The notes beneath the pieces were generated by a model, which had not been told where the DNA came from, ran no database searches, and saw only the letters and a list, made by a program, of their open reading frames with translations. Of a stretch of DNA of 25,959 bases, positions 1-7,518 are shown in pieces. Position 1 is the stretch's first letter, and each line of letters starts with the position of its first letter. Source of the DNA: SIG710 sp045648605 (GTDB lineage Bacteria; Bacillota; Clostridia; Oscillospirales; CAG-272); the NCBI GenBank assembly GCA_045648605.1, contig JAZROG010000106.1, positions 1 through 25,959 of the forward strand, given 5' to 3'. A program made the position numbers and the translations under genes.

Positions 1-1964
1 TCGATTACCTTATTTGTGTCTTTGGTGTATGTGCAGCTGATAACTGCACCCACGTTATCGGTGGAAAGAGTCATCGATGGAGACATCGACATAAGTCCTT
101 TGACGTTTCCGTCGGCATCTACTACAGCTTCAACCATATTATAAGGCTCGTATTGGGTTGATTTATCTCCAAGTTCAATCTGAATGTTGTATGCATTAAA
201 CACAGTTTTTGTAATCTCAGACGAAGCTCCTGTAGCATTATAAAGATAAACCCTATCTCCATCTACCATAGGAAATGTTTTATCATTTAAATCAGCACCA
301 CCAACAGGAGCATATCCCAAACTTGTTATTGACTCATCTTTATGTATGATACAGGCATAGAGATATTCTCTTTCTCCTGCTTCGAGTTTTCGCCTTGCAG
401 ATATACGATACGTACCTACAGGTAAGCATATTTCATATCCCTGATATTCACGTTCTGCTCCTATCCAAGTCAGTTGTTTAATTTCAGAGACATCGTTGGC
501 AAACAGATTTTTTCCGTATCGCTTTACTACTGTTCCCTCAACTATAGGCGGAGTGTAAGTAGTTATCTCCGTGCCGTATTCAAGCTGTGGGTAGAATGTA
601 GTTCCTATGTTTTCTCCATTCTCATCAAAGTTATCAAGCGATACTCCCTGTTTTATATTTACATACATATTATTTACAGTATAATCCGCTCTTACTACAG
701 GTTCACTATCGTTTCCCCAAGAACCAATATGTGTCTTTTTTCCATTATCCTGAGTGCATTCAAGTACGCATCCAAATGTGTCTGGATGAGCATCGGGATT
801 ACCGCCACTATACCGAGCTTCTTTGGACATTGGTATATTGAGATCATATCCGTAGACATGAAATATCGTATTTTCTGTTGCTGTCCCTCGTGCTGTAATA
901 CTTCCATCAGCATTACAAACAACAGTTATTCCGTAACCCGAGAATGTTTTCCCTATATAACTGTTAGGTAAAATATTTTTACTTACTACCTTTACATCAA
1001 GCTCATGCTCAACAGGAGAAACATCGTCTGCGCTGACCGATGCACCAATGAGAGAACCACGCAGGGCGCTTGCAAAGTTTGAAACATTAGTCATAATTTC
1101 AGCGGCTTTCTTCGCTTCTTCGGCACTTTTTGCGGCTTGTGTTGCACTTGTTTCGGCGGTGCTTTGTGCTGTCTCTGCCGCCGCCTGCGCTTGCTGTGCG
1201 TTTGTTTCGCTTGTCTTTGCGTTTGTTTCCGAAGCATGCGCCGCTTGTTTAGACAAATCGGCTTCATTTCGATAGCCCGCTGTGGTTGTTGCCATACCTT
1301 CAATTATCCTTTGGATTAGAGTGCAATTTGAGGCACTTTTCTCTGCCGCCTCTTTTGCCTCCGCTGCTAATTTCGCTTGAGAGGTCGCTCTGTCCGCTTC
1401 CCTTTCCGCTTCGGCTGCATAAGAAGCTGCCGACGTAGCAAGCGACGAGGATTGAGAAACATATACCTCCGCTTTTCCAAGCGCATCTTCAGCGGCGACC
1501 TTGGCTTCCTCGGCTCTGTACGCGTGTTCTCTTGCAAGTGATGCTTCCTTTACAGCATTTTCTGCCATGCTTTCCGCATTTTTTGCGGCTTCAAATATAA
1601 GAGAAACGGCAGTGGGTGTAGGTTCACTGCCGCTTCCGCAAAGCTCTGCTCCCGCCTGGATAATTTCAAGCTCATTCCAGACAGTGGGCAATTTTGTCCC
1701 CTCTGTATCAGAGCCATAAACCCCGACCCAAAGCTTTTCCCCGATATTCTCTCTTGAAAGCACCTCCCATGGAATAGCACAAGAAGCTCCCTCAAGAAGA
1801 ACTGCTATCGAGGTCTCGCCCGCCTTGAAAATGACATTTTTGAGAAGTCCATCCCATTCCTCATCAAAATCAAAGCTCACATAATATACCTTGCTCGCGC
1901 CTGCGGCAAGCGGTTCTTTATTTGATACGATCAAACTTGTTTTTTTGATTTTTACGTTAAACAT
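1..1964 (-). CDS. Phage tail-fibre/baseplate-like protein, 3' end off window
   Basis: An uninterrupted frame of 654 codons runs from ATG at 1964 (SD AAAGGAGG just upstream) off the left edge. Residues 1-110 form a compact beta-rich head containing FDFDEEWDGLLKNVIF, of the type that opens phage baseplate/tail proteins. Residues about 122-295 are Ala/Glu/Ser/Thr-rich heptad-like sequence, most likely a trimeric coiled-coil shaft. Two modules follow (about 320-475 and 480-610), each ending in a motif common in phage carbohydrate-binding modules: YPQLEYGTEITTYTPP and IQIELGDKSTQYEPYN. The last visible part (SPSMTLSTDNVGAVISC, then CTYTKDTNKVI) resembles the C-terminal end of clostridial phage tail proteins, so probably only a few tens of residues are missing. 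It likely binds cell-surface glycan in a prophage or phage-tail-like particle (inference). Transcription should start at the repressor-controlled promoter near 2108-2136. Confidence 0.8.
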   Translation of the reverse strand, partial: MFNVKIKKTSLIVSNKEPLAAGASKVYYVSFDFDEEWDGLLKNVIFKAGETSIAVLLEGASCAIPWEVLSRENIGEKLWVGVYGSDTEGTKLPTVWNELEIIQAGAELCGSGSEPTPTAVSLIFEAAKNAESMAENAVKEASLAREHAYRAEEAKVAAEDALGKAEVYVSQSSSLATSAASYAAEAEREADRATSQAKLAAEAKEAAEKSASNCTLIQRIIEGMATTTAGYRNEADLSKQAAHASETNAKTSETNAQQAQAAAETAQSTAETSATQAAKSAEEAKKAAEIMTNVSNFASALRGSLIGASVSADDVSPVEHELDVKVVSKNILPNSYIGKTFSGYGITVVCNADGSITARGTATENTIFHVYGYDLNIPMSKEARYSGGNPDAHPDTFGCVLECTQDNGKKTHIGSWGNDSEPVVRADYTVNNMYVNIKQGVSLDNFDENGENIGTTFYPQLEYGTEITTYTPPIVEGTVVKRYGKNLFANDVSEIKQLTWIGAEREYQGYEICLPVGTYRISARRKLEAGEREYLYACIIHKDESITSLGYAPVGGADLNDKTFPMVDGDRVYLYNATGASSEITKTVFNAYNIQIELGDKSTQYEPYNMVEAVVDADGNVKGLMSMSPSMTLSTDNVGAVISCTYTKDTNKVI

Positions 1965-1976
1965 ATTTCCTCCTTT

Positions 1977-1992
1977 GTTCATTTTTCCGAAC
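1977..1992. promoter_or_regulatory. Repressor operator copy, adjacent to tail-gene ribosome site
   Basis: GTTCATTTTTCCGAAC is a palindrome with GTTC/GAAC half-sites 8 bp apart. It lies between the tail-gene promoter and its start codon, touching the ribosome binding site, about 110 bp downstream of the probable transcription start. It would therefore act as a roadblock rather than a promoter block. It matches the other three copies at 1977-2190. Confidence 0.65.
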
Positions 1993-2010
1993 TTAATTTG
2001 TAAAAAATAA

Positions 2011-2047
2011 CCTTACAGCAAAATCCCCCGCAGTTTTTGCTGTAAGG
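2011..2047 (-). terminator. Leader hairpin with U-rich tail (possible attenuator)
   Basis: A perfect 13-bp stem (CCTTACAGCAAAA with TTTTGCTGTAAGG) and an 11-nt loop lie in the untranslated leader of the tail gene. On the minus strand the stem is followed by TTATTTTTTAC, so it could terminate transcription before the coding region. Whether it terminates or only separates two modules cannot be told from sequence. Confidence 0.5.
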
Positions 2048-2069
2048 ATTATCTTTTAAAGGTTAAAAT

Positions 2070-2090
2070 CTACATCAAACCACCTCCTTG
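2070..2090 (-). other. Strong ribosome site followed by ATG-TAG start-stop pair
   Basis: In the tail-gene leader, AAGGAGGTGG is followed after about 7 nt by ATG (2075-2073) and immediately by TAG (2072-2070). This is a minimal start-stop frame ahead of the leader hairpin. It is either a ribosome-holding control element or the remnant of a deleted gene start; the sequence supports its existence, not its role. Confidence 0.45.
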
Positions 2091-2105
2091 TTCATTTTTC
2101 TGAAC
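2090..2105. promoter_or_regulatory. Repressor operator copy at tail-gene transcription start
   Basis: GTTCATTTTTCTGAAC is the best copy of the four-site operator family. It starts 3 bp downstream of the minus-strand -10 box (2108-2113), so it covers the expected transcription start. A bound repressor would block initiation of the tail gene. Confidence 0.7.
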
Positions 2106-2107
2106 TA

Positions 2108-2136
2108 ATCATATCACACTTTTTCCAATTTGTCAA
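2108..2136 (-). promoter_or_regulatory. Promoter of tail-fibre gene
   Basis: On the minus strand, TTGACA (2136-2131) is separated by 17 bp from TATGAT (2113-2108). This is a near-consensus vegetative promoter pointing at the tail gene, with operator copies immediately downstream and 9 bp upstream. Confidence 0.75.
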
Positions 2137-2144
2137 GTTGTAAA

Positions 2145-2190
2145 ATCCATTTTTCTGAACTTTTCCGAAAAAGTGTTGACTTTTCTGAAC
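2145..2190. promoter_or_regulatory. Two repressor operators at the repressor promoter
   Basis: Sites at 2145-2160 (ATCC half-site degenerate, GAAC intact) and 2175-2190 (GTTG half-site, GAAC intact) share the central TTTTCT of the family. The second overlaps the -35 box of the repressor gene, which implies autoregulation. The slightly mismatched half-sites suggest weaker binding than at the tail-gene side. Confidence 0.6.
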
Positions 2191-2204
2191 GAACGTGGTA
2201 AAAT
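2176..2204 (+). promoter_or_regulatory. Promoter of repressor gene
   Basis: TTGACT (2176-2181), 17-bp spacer, TAAAAT (2199-2204). The -35 box lies inside the operator at 2175-2190. Its position also rules out a coding start upstream of 2237. Confidence 0.75.
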
Positions 2205-2236
2205 ATAAACGAAAAATAAAAAACGGAGGTATCCAT

Positions 2237-2881
2237 ATGGCAACTGTTTCCGAGAGAATAAAAGAAGGACTTGCGCTGAAAAAAATGACTCAATCGGAGC
2301 TTTCCGCAAAAACGGGCATCGGAAAATCCTCAATAAGCACCTATATAAAGGGCGGCTATGAGCCGAAAACAAGCTATATCTATAAGATCGCAGAGGCACT
2401 TGATGTAAGCGAAGGGTGGCTTCTTGGCTATGAGGACTCCCCCGAAAGGGCAGAAAAGGATATTCCGACGGGCTTTGACAATATTTTTCCCATTTCTCTT
2501 CGCCGTTTTCCGCTTCTTGGCGAAATCGCATGCGGCGAGCCTATCTATGCCGCAGAGGATCACGAAAGCTATATAATGGCATCCGGCGATATAGGCGCGG
2601 ATTTCTGCCTTGTAGCAAAGGGAGACAGCATGACAGGCGCAAGAATATATGACGGAGATGTTGTTTTTATAAAAAAACAGCCTATAGTTGAAAATGGCGA
2701 GATAGCCGCGGTAATAATAGATGATGAAGCAACCCTTAAGCGTTGGTTCTATTATCCCGAAAAGAAAAAATTGCTTCTCTCTCCCGCCAATGACAAATAC
2801 GAGCCTTTTATTTATGTTGGCGACGAGCTTAAGGATATAAGATGCCTCGGAAAAGCGGTCTGCTTTATGAGCAAGCTATAA
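2237..2881 (+). CDS. CI/LexA-type self-cleaving repressor (HTH + peptidase S24)
   Basis: This 214-aa repressor starts at ATG 2237, preceded by GGAGG; the open frame extends upstream but overlaps the promoter. Residues 5-65 form an HTH_3/XRE DNA-binding domain (KMTQSELSAKTGIGKSSIST). Residues 90-210 are a LexA/CI-type S24 domain. The expected autocleavage residues are visible: a Cys99-Gly100 scissile bond in GEIACGEP (Cys-Gly is used by some phage repressors, Ala-Gly by LexA), nucleophile Ser131 in KGDSM, and general-base Lys168 in EATLKRW. Known members cleave themselves when RecA filaments form after DNA damage. It most likely represses the divergent tail gene and itself through the GTTC-N8-GAAC operators. 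A cellular LexA is less likely, given the phage neighbour and operators unlike the GAAC-N4-GTTC type familiar from Bacillus. Confidence 0.9.
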   Translation: MATVSERIKEGLALKKMTQSELSAKTGIGKSSISTYIKGGYEPKTSYIYKIAEALDVSEGWLLGYEDSPERAEKDIPTGFDNIFPISLRRFPLLGEIACGEPIYAAEDHESYIMASGDIGADFCLVAKGDSMTGARIYDGDVVFIKKQPIVENGEIAAVIIDDEATLKRWFYYPEKKKLLLSPANDKYEPFIYVGDELKDIRCLGKAVCFMSKL

Positions 2882-2911
2882 CTTTACACAAATTTTACAA
2901 AACTATGATTT

Positions 2912-2940
2912 TTGATTTGATTTAATTTTGATATTATATT
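2912..2940 (+). promoter_or_regulatory. Probable promoter of phosphate cotransporter
   Basis: TTGATT (2912-2917), 17-bp spacer, TATATT (2935-2940), about 34 bp before the start codon. The region is AT-rich, so the match is moderate. Confidence 0.45.
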
Positions 2941-2973
2941 AGGCGGAAAATTTTTTACAAAGGAATTCAAATT

Positions 2974-4725
2974 ATGACAATTTTTGATGCATTAACCCTT
3001 ATCGGCGGTCTCTGCCTCTTCCTTTTCGGAATGAACATCATGGGACAAGCTCTCGAAAGAAGAGCCGGCGCAAAGCTCAGCTCGATCCTCGGAAAGCTCA
3101 CCACAGGAAAGCTTGCGGGATTTATCACAGGTCTTGGTGTTACGGCGATAATCCAAAGCTCCTCGGCAACAACGGTCATGGTGGTCGGCTTTGTAAACTC
3201 CGGCCTCATGTCGCTCCGTCAAGCCATCAATGTTATCATGGGTGCAAACGTTGGTACTACCGTTACCGCGTGGATCCTCAGCCTTTCGGGTCTTTCGGGA
3301 GATAATATTTTTATTAAGCTCCTCAAGCCCACATCATTTACACCTATTCTTGCCCTTATCGGTATCATTTTCTATATGTTCTGCAAGAGCAGTAAGAAAA
3401 AGGATGTCGGAACCATTCTCCTCGGTTTTGCAACACTTATGTTCGGAATGGATACAATGTCGGGTGCTGTTGCAGGGCTTCAGAATGTTCCCGCGTTTAC
3501 AAGTCTTTTCACAATGTTCTCAAATCCCGTTCTCGGCGTGCTTGCGGGCGCAGTACTCACCGCTATAATTCAGTCCAGTTCTGCTTCCGTAGGTATTTTG
3601 CAGGCACTTGCACTTTCGGGACTCGTTCCTTACAGTGCCGCCATTCCGATAATCATGGGACAGAATATCGGTACCTGCGTTACAGCAATGCTTTCATCCA
3701 TCGGTGCAAACAAAAATGCAAGACGCGCCGCAGTTGTACATCTTTCGTTTAATATAATCGGCACGGTAGTTTGGCTTACCGTTTTCGCTATCGTAAGCGC
3801 AATGACATCTCCCGCCATCCTCGGTGAAACCGCCACATCCGCAGGTATTGCAGTCTGCCATTCCATATTTAATATTCTTTGTACAATTCTTCTTATGCCT
3901 ATGTCTTCTCTTCTTGAAAAGCTGGCAAATAAGATCGTTCCCGATGGAAAAAGCGCGGCAGCAGATACCCAGTCTATGCTTGACGAGCGTCTACTCACAA
4001 CTCCCGCAATTGCTCTTGAGCGCTCACGCGTGCTTACTGCACAGATGGCACAGATCGCAGTTGATGCTCTTCGTGATTCACTCACAAGCCTTACCGAATA
4101 CACCCCCGCCATTGCAGAAAAGATAAGAGAGGCGGAGGATGAAACAGACAAATATGAGGACTCTCTCGGAACTTACCTTGTAAAGCTCAGCAGCTTGCAG
4201 ATAGGTGATACCGACAGTGCAGAGGCAGCAAAGCTTCTTCGCGTTATCGGAGATTTCGAGAGAATTTCCGACCACAGTGTTAATATCGTCGAGTCTGCAG
4301 AAGAGATGCAAGAGAAGGAATTGACATTCTCGCAAGAGGCACAAAAGGAGCTTCGTGTTCTTTGCTCTGCTGTGGGTGAGATAGTTGAGCTTTCGCTTAA
4401 ATCCTTCACTGAAAATGACGTAAATGCTGCACTTCTTGTTGAGCCTCTTGAGCAAGTCATTGACAACCTGAAGGAACAGCTTCGTTCAAACCATATCCGC
4501 AGAATGCAGGTCGGCAACTGTACCGTTGAGGTAGGATTTGTCTGGTCAGACCTTCTCACAAATCTTGAAAGGACCTCCGACCATTGCTCAAACATCGCAA
4601 TGTGTGTTGTGGATACGCTTCATGGTAATCTTGATCTGCACGAATCGCTTAAAGCTCTCAAGCGCGATAGCGAGGAATATGACAGAAATTATAAGAGCTA
4701 CTGCGAAAAATATTCTATCGCATAA
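2974..4725 (+). CDS. Na+/phosphate cotransporter with PhoU-like domain
   Basis: A 583-aa integral membrane protein of the NptA/PNaS family. The N-terminal about 320 residues are hydrophobic and hold the family's duplicated signature: QSSSATT (61-67) followed by GANVGTTVTAW (90-100), and QSSSAS (200-205) followed by GQNIGTCVTAML (229-240). The QSSS motifs in inverted-topology repeats bind substrate and sodium in characterised relatives. Residues about 345-560 are acidic and helical and resemble PhoU (ERISDHSVNI and ERTSDHCSNIA are the paired metal-site helices of PhoU). Such fusions import phosphate or regulate its uptake. The start is ATG 2974 with AAAGGA about 9 nt upstream. It is monocistronic: its own promoter lies upstream and a strong terminator follows. 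Confidence 0.93.
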   Translation: MTIFDALTLIGGLCLFLFGMNIMGQALERRAGAKLSSILGKLTTGKLAGFITGLGVTAIIQSSSATTVMVVGFVNSGLMSLRQAINVIMGANVGTTVTAWILSLSGLSGDNIFIKLLKPTSFTPILALIGIIFYMFCKSSKKKDVGTILLGFATLMFGMDTMSGAVAGLQNVPAFTSLFTMFSNPVLGVLAGAVLTAIIQSSSASVGILQALALSGLVPYSAAIPIIMGQNIGTCVTAMLSSIGANKNARRAAVVHLSFNIIGTVVWLTVFAIVSAMTSPAILGETATSAGIAVCHSIFNILCTILLMPMSSLLEKLANKIVPDGKSAAADTQSMLDERLLTTPAIALERSRVLTAQMAQIAVDALRDSLTSLTEYTPAIAEKIREAEDETDKYEDSLGTYLVKLSSLQIGDTDSAEAAKLLRVIGDFERISDHSVNIVESAEEMQEKELTFSQEAQKELRVLCSAVGEIVELSLKSFTENDVNAALLVEPLEQVIDNLKEQLRSNHIRRMQVGNCTVEVGFVWSDLLTNLERTSDHCSNIAMCVVDTLHGNLDLHESLKALKRDSEEYDRNYKSYCEKYSIA

Positions 4726-4737
4726 AAATCAAAATCA

Positions 4738-4769
4738 AGAGGCTGATCCATTCAGCCTCTCTTTTGTTT
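4738..4769 (+). terminator. Terminator of phosphate cotransporter gene
   Basis: AGAGGCTGA / TCAGCCTCT stem with 5-nt loop followed by CTTTTGTTT, 13 nt after the stop codon. Confidence 0.85.
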
Positions 4770-4813
4770 GATGAATTACGAACAGTCAGCAAATCCCCCC
4801 TTCTTTTGCCCAT

Positions 4814-4842
4814 ATATTAAAATTATATTACAATTTTAATAT
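4814..4842. repeat. AT-only inverted repeat upstream of ireB promoter
   Basis: Perfect 11-bp arms ATATTAAAATT and AATTTTAATAT around a 7-nt spacer, ending 5 bp before the -35 box of the operon. It could be an activator or repressor site or an UP-like element; nothing decides which. Confidence 0.5.
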
Positions 4843-4847
4843 AACAC

Positions 4848-4876
4848 TTGAAAAAAGGGCAAAAATAATATATAAT
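4848..4876 (+). promoter_or_regulatory. Promoter of ireB-ribF-carboxypeptidase-phosphatase operon
   Basis: TTGAAA (4848-4853), 17-bp spacer, TATAAT (4871-4876), leaving a leader of about 48 nt before ireB. Confidence 0.75.
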
Positions 4877-4930
4877 CAAGACAAATATATATCTTGCGCA
4901 AAATACTGTCGGAAAGGAAAGGTATTAAGC

Positions 4931-5194
4931 ATGGAAAATTCAAAGAATATGAAAACGGGCACGATGATATTCGATATCCCCCACAAGAAGGAAGAATCCA
5001 CAAAGGAAATGCTCCGCACTGTTTATGATGCTATGAGCGAAAAGGGATATAACCCCATAAATCAGATCGTCGGATATCTTCTCTCCGAGGACCCCACATA
5101 TATCACCAACCACAAGGGTGCAAGAAGCCTTATCCGCAAGATCGACCGCGATGAGCTTCTCAACGAGCTTGTAAAGGACTATCTCGGAGTCTGA
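4931..5194 (+). CDS. ireB: IreB family regulatory phosphoprotein
   Basis: An 87-aa protein matching the IreB/UPF0297 (YrzL) family over its whole length, with typical stretches TGTMIFDIPHK, VYDAMSEKGYNPINQIVGYL and SEDPTYITNHKGARSLIRKI. Family members are about 85-90 aa. In Enterococcus faecalis, IreB is the Thr-phosphorylated substrate of the PASTA kinase IreK and affects cephalosporin tolerance. A Thr-rich N-terminus (TKEML, TGTM) is present here. It is the first gene of the operon, with GGAAAGG upstream of ATG 4931. In many Clostridia ireB precedes ruvX; here it precedes ribF by 5 nt and a penicillin-binding-type carboxypeptidase follows, so it is physically linked to a cell-wall gene. Confidence 0.93.
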   Translation: MENSKNMKTGTMIFDIPHKKEESTKEMLRTVYDAMSEKGYNPINQIVGYLLSEDPTYITNHKGARSLIRKIDRDELLNELVKDYLGV

Positions 5195-5199
5195 TAAAA

Positions 5200-6165
5200 A
5201 TGTCAAATGATAGTTTTTTGAGTTTTGTATCTCTCGGAAGCGGAAAAGAAGTCGAAATGTCTTCTCTTCCGCCTCTTGTGCTTGCCATAGGAAATTTTGA
5301 CGGTGTTCATCTTGGACATAAACAGCTCATATGCGGTGCCGTTTCATTTGCTGATGAGCTTCGGGCAAAGGGCGAAAAGGTAGCAAGCGGTGTTTTTTGC
5401 TTCGGCACACCACCCGCGGATGTTCTTATGGAATCCCCGCCCCCACATATTACCACACTCGAAAAAAAGCTTGAAATTTTTGCTTCACTGGGCGCAGAAT
5501 TTGCCGTTATTTGCGATTTTTCATCTGTCAAAGACATAAAAGCCGAGGATTTCATAAAGATCCTTAAAGAAAAATGCGCTTGTCGCGCAATCATATGCGG
5601 CTTCAATTTCCGCTTTGGAAAAATGGGCATGGGCACTCCCGAAATGCTGAAAAAGAGTGAATTTTTCGGCGATGATGCCTTTGTTTTCGATGCCGTAATG
5701 GATAACGGATGTCCGATAAGCTCCAGCCGCATAAGAAAAGCTGTGATGGAGGGAGATATCGAGAGCGCAAACCGCCTTCTCGGTCATCCCTTTGCAATTT
5801 CCGGAAAGGTCATCCACGGAAAAGCACTTGGCAGAAGCCTCGGTATGCCGACTATAAACCAAAGCTTCGGTAAAAATGCCATTGTCCCCAAAAGCGGCAT
5901 ATATATAAGCTCCGTAAGGATCGGGGAAAAGAAATTCGGGGCTGTGACAAACATCGGAAAAAGACCGACCTTTGAGCAAAGCGATATCATAAACTGCGAG
6001 ACCCACATTATTGATTTCTCGGGCGATCTCTACGATGAGAATATTTCAACCGAGCTAATGAAAAGAATAAGGGACGAGAAAAAATTCTCTTCTCCCGATG
6101 AACTGATAAGCACCATAGAAAAGGATATTTTAACGGCTAAAAAATATTTTTCCGAAATTTTGTGA
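5200..6165 (+). CDS. ribF: Bifunctional riboflavin kinase / FAD synthetase
   Basis: A 321-aa cytoplasmic enzyme that converts riboflavin to FMN and FMN to FAD. The N-terminal FMN adenylyltransferase domain (about 25-190) shows the nucleotidyltransferase motif GNFDGVHLGH (31-40), the GFNFRFG stretch and ISSSRIRKAVMEGD. The C-terminal riboflavin kinase domain (about 195-320) shows GKVIHGKALGRSLGMPTIN, VTNIGKRPTF and ETHIIDFSGDLYDE. Length is near the family norm (about 310). The start is ATG 5200, 5 nt after the ireB stop, with CGGAG inside the ireB end as ribosome site, so translation may be coupled. Confidence 0.95.
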   Translation: MSNDSFLSFVSLGSGKEVEMSSLPPLVLAIGNFDGVHLGHKQLICGAVSFADELRAKGEKVASGVFCFGTPPADVLMESPPPHITTLEKKLEIFASLGAEFAVICDFSSVKDIKAEDFIKILKEKCACRAIICGFNFRFGKMGMGTPEMLKKSEFFGDDAFVFDAVMDNGCPISSSRIRKAVMEGDIESANRLLGHPFAISGKVIHGKALGRSLGMPTINQSFGKNAIVPKSGIYISSVRIGEKKFGAVTNIGKRPTFEQSDIINCETHIIDFSGDLYDENISTELMKRIRDEKKFSSPDELISTIEKDILTAKKYFSEIL

Positions 6166-6186
6166 TAAAAAACGGAGGTGAGCAGC

Positions 6187-7500
6187 TTGCTTAAAAAATG
6201 CAAAAGAGCCATAGCACTTCTTTGCATGATAATTTCCACGGCAGTTTTTTCGCTGCCGTCCTTTGCAGTCGCTCCCCTTCCCTCCCTCGATGACACCAAG
6301 GCAGTCTATTTTTACAATGTGAATCAAAAGACTGCAATGGCTGAAAAGGATGCCACAGCTCCCGTTTATCCCGCATCCACTGTCAAGATCATGACAGGAC
6401 TTGTTGCGGTCGAAGCCCTCGCAGGCAGACTTTCCGAAAATGTTACGATAACAGAGGAAATGCTTAAAGGCGTTACAGGAAACAACATAAAGCTAAAGGC
6501 GGGCGAAAAAGTCACTGTTCTCGATCTGCTTTACGGTCTGCTTGTTGGCGGAGCAAACGATGCCGCATCGGCACTTGCCTTTACTGTTGCGGGAAGCATC
6601 CAAGGCTATACCGAGCTTATGAACGCAAGAGCCGCACAGCTTGGCGCGCTTGACACAAATTATACCAATGTTTCGGGAATGCACGATCCTGCAATGCTCA
6701 CAACCGCATATGACACCTTCCTTATTGCAAAGGCGGCTTCGGAGAATTCGATCTTCACCGAAATTTCCTCCGAGAGCAGATATCAGATGCCGAAAACCAA
6801 TATTTCCTCGGAAAGAAATATCTATAATAAGAATTATCTTATCTCTCGTTATACAGAAACTAAATATTATAACAAATATGTAAAGGGTTTAAATTCCGGA
6901 TCAACTACGCAGGGAGGATATTGCCTTGCAACCTGTGCCGAAAAGGACGGTCAGACATATATCTGTGTCGTTCTCGGTGCAAAAGAAATAGATGGTAACA
7001 TCTGCTCATATACCATTGCAAATTCGCTTATTGATTGGGCTTTTTCCTCCTACGGTTATGTGGAGGTCATTTCGGATGATATGCTTGTCTGCGAAGTAAA
7101 GGTCGAGCTTTCCGAGGATATCGACCATGTGACCTTGCGCCCGGCAAGCTCTCTTACTGTTTTTCTCCCACTTGATATCGACAAGGAAAAAGACCTCGTT
7201 TACAGCCATAAAATCGCATCGCCAAGTCTGACAGCGCCCGTTGAAGAGGGGCAGGTTGCGGGATTTATCAGCGTTGAGCTTGATGGCGAGATACTTGGAA
7301 GCGTTGATCTAGTTACCATGAGCAAGGTCGAGAGAAGCGAATTCCTTTACAGTCTGCAAAGGATAAGAGATTTTACTACCTCACGTCCCTTTGTTATCAC
7401 AGCAATAATTTTTGTCATTCTCGTGGTAGCTTATATTTTTGGAACAGCCTTTTTCGGAACAAACCAAAAGCCAAGAAGACATCATCACAGAAAAAGATGA
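6187..7500 (+). CDS. Peptidase S11 D-alanyl-D-alanine carboxypeptidase, altered motifs
   Basis: A 437-aa penicillin-binding-protein-type carboxypeptidase. TTG 6187 is chosen as start because GGAGGTG (6174-6180) lies at the right distance; the in-frame GTG at 6178 overlaps that site. A signal peptide (1-28, ending SFA) and a C-terminal membrane anchor (about 395-420, followed by PRRHHHRKR) put the enzyme on the outside of the membrane. The serine-lysine dyad is present (PASTVK: Ser64, Lys67). The second motif, normally SxN, reads GGAND (Gly122-Ala123-Asn124), and the third, normally KTG, reads NSG in GLNSGSTTQGG (236-238). The fold is clear from GMHDP and CVVLGAK. Family members trim stem-pentapeptides of peptidoglycan; activity or specificity here may differ. 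It lies 21 nt after ribF in the same operon. Confidence 0.88.
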   Translation: MLKKCKRAIALLCMIISTAVFSLPSFAVAPLPSLDDTKAVYFYNVNQKTAMAEKDATAPVYPASTVKIMTGLVAVEALAGRLSENVTITEEMLKGVTGNNIKLKAGEKVTVLDLLYGLLVGGANDAASALAFTVAGSIQGYTELMNARAAQLGALDTNYTNVSGMHDPAMLTTAYDTFLIAKAASENSIFTEISSESRYQMPKTNISSERNIYNKNYLISRYTETKYYNKYVKGLNSGSTTQGGYCLATCAEKDGQTYICVVLGAKEIDGNICSYTIANSLIDWAFSSYGYVEVISDDMLVCEVKVELSEDIDHVTLRPASSLTVFLPLDIDKEKDLVYSHKIASPSLTAPVEEGQVAGFISVELDGEILGSVDLVTMSKVERSEFLYSLQRIRDFTTSRPFVITAIIFVILVVAYIFGTAFFGTNQKPRRHHHRKR

Positions 7501-7518
7501 TTAAGGAGATGATTTAAA

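Noticed and set aside
474..1319. Several short frames on both strands opposite or offset to the tail gene
   Set aside because: They lie in other frames of the 654-codon open frame, have biased shadow composition and lack ribosome sites.
2195..2236. Longer repressor start at 2195
   Set aside because: It overlaps the -10 box (2199-2204) and has no ribosome site; ATG 2237 follows GGAGG.
6178..6186. GTG start for the carboxypeptidase
   Set aside because: The GTG is itself part of the GGAGGTG ribosome site that serves TTG 6187.
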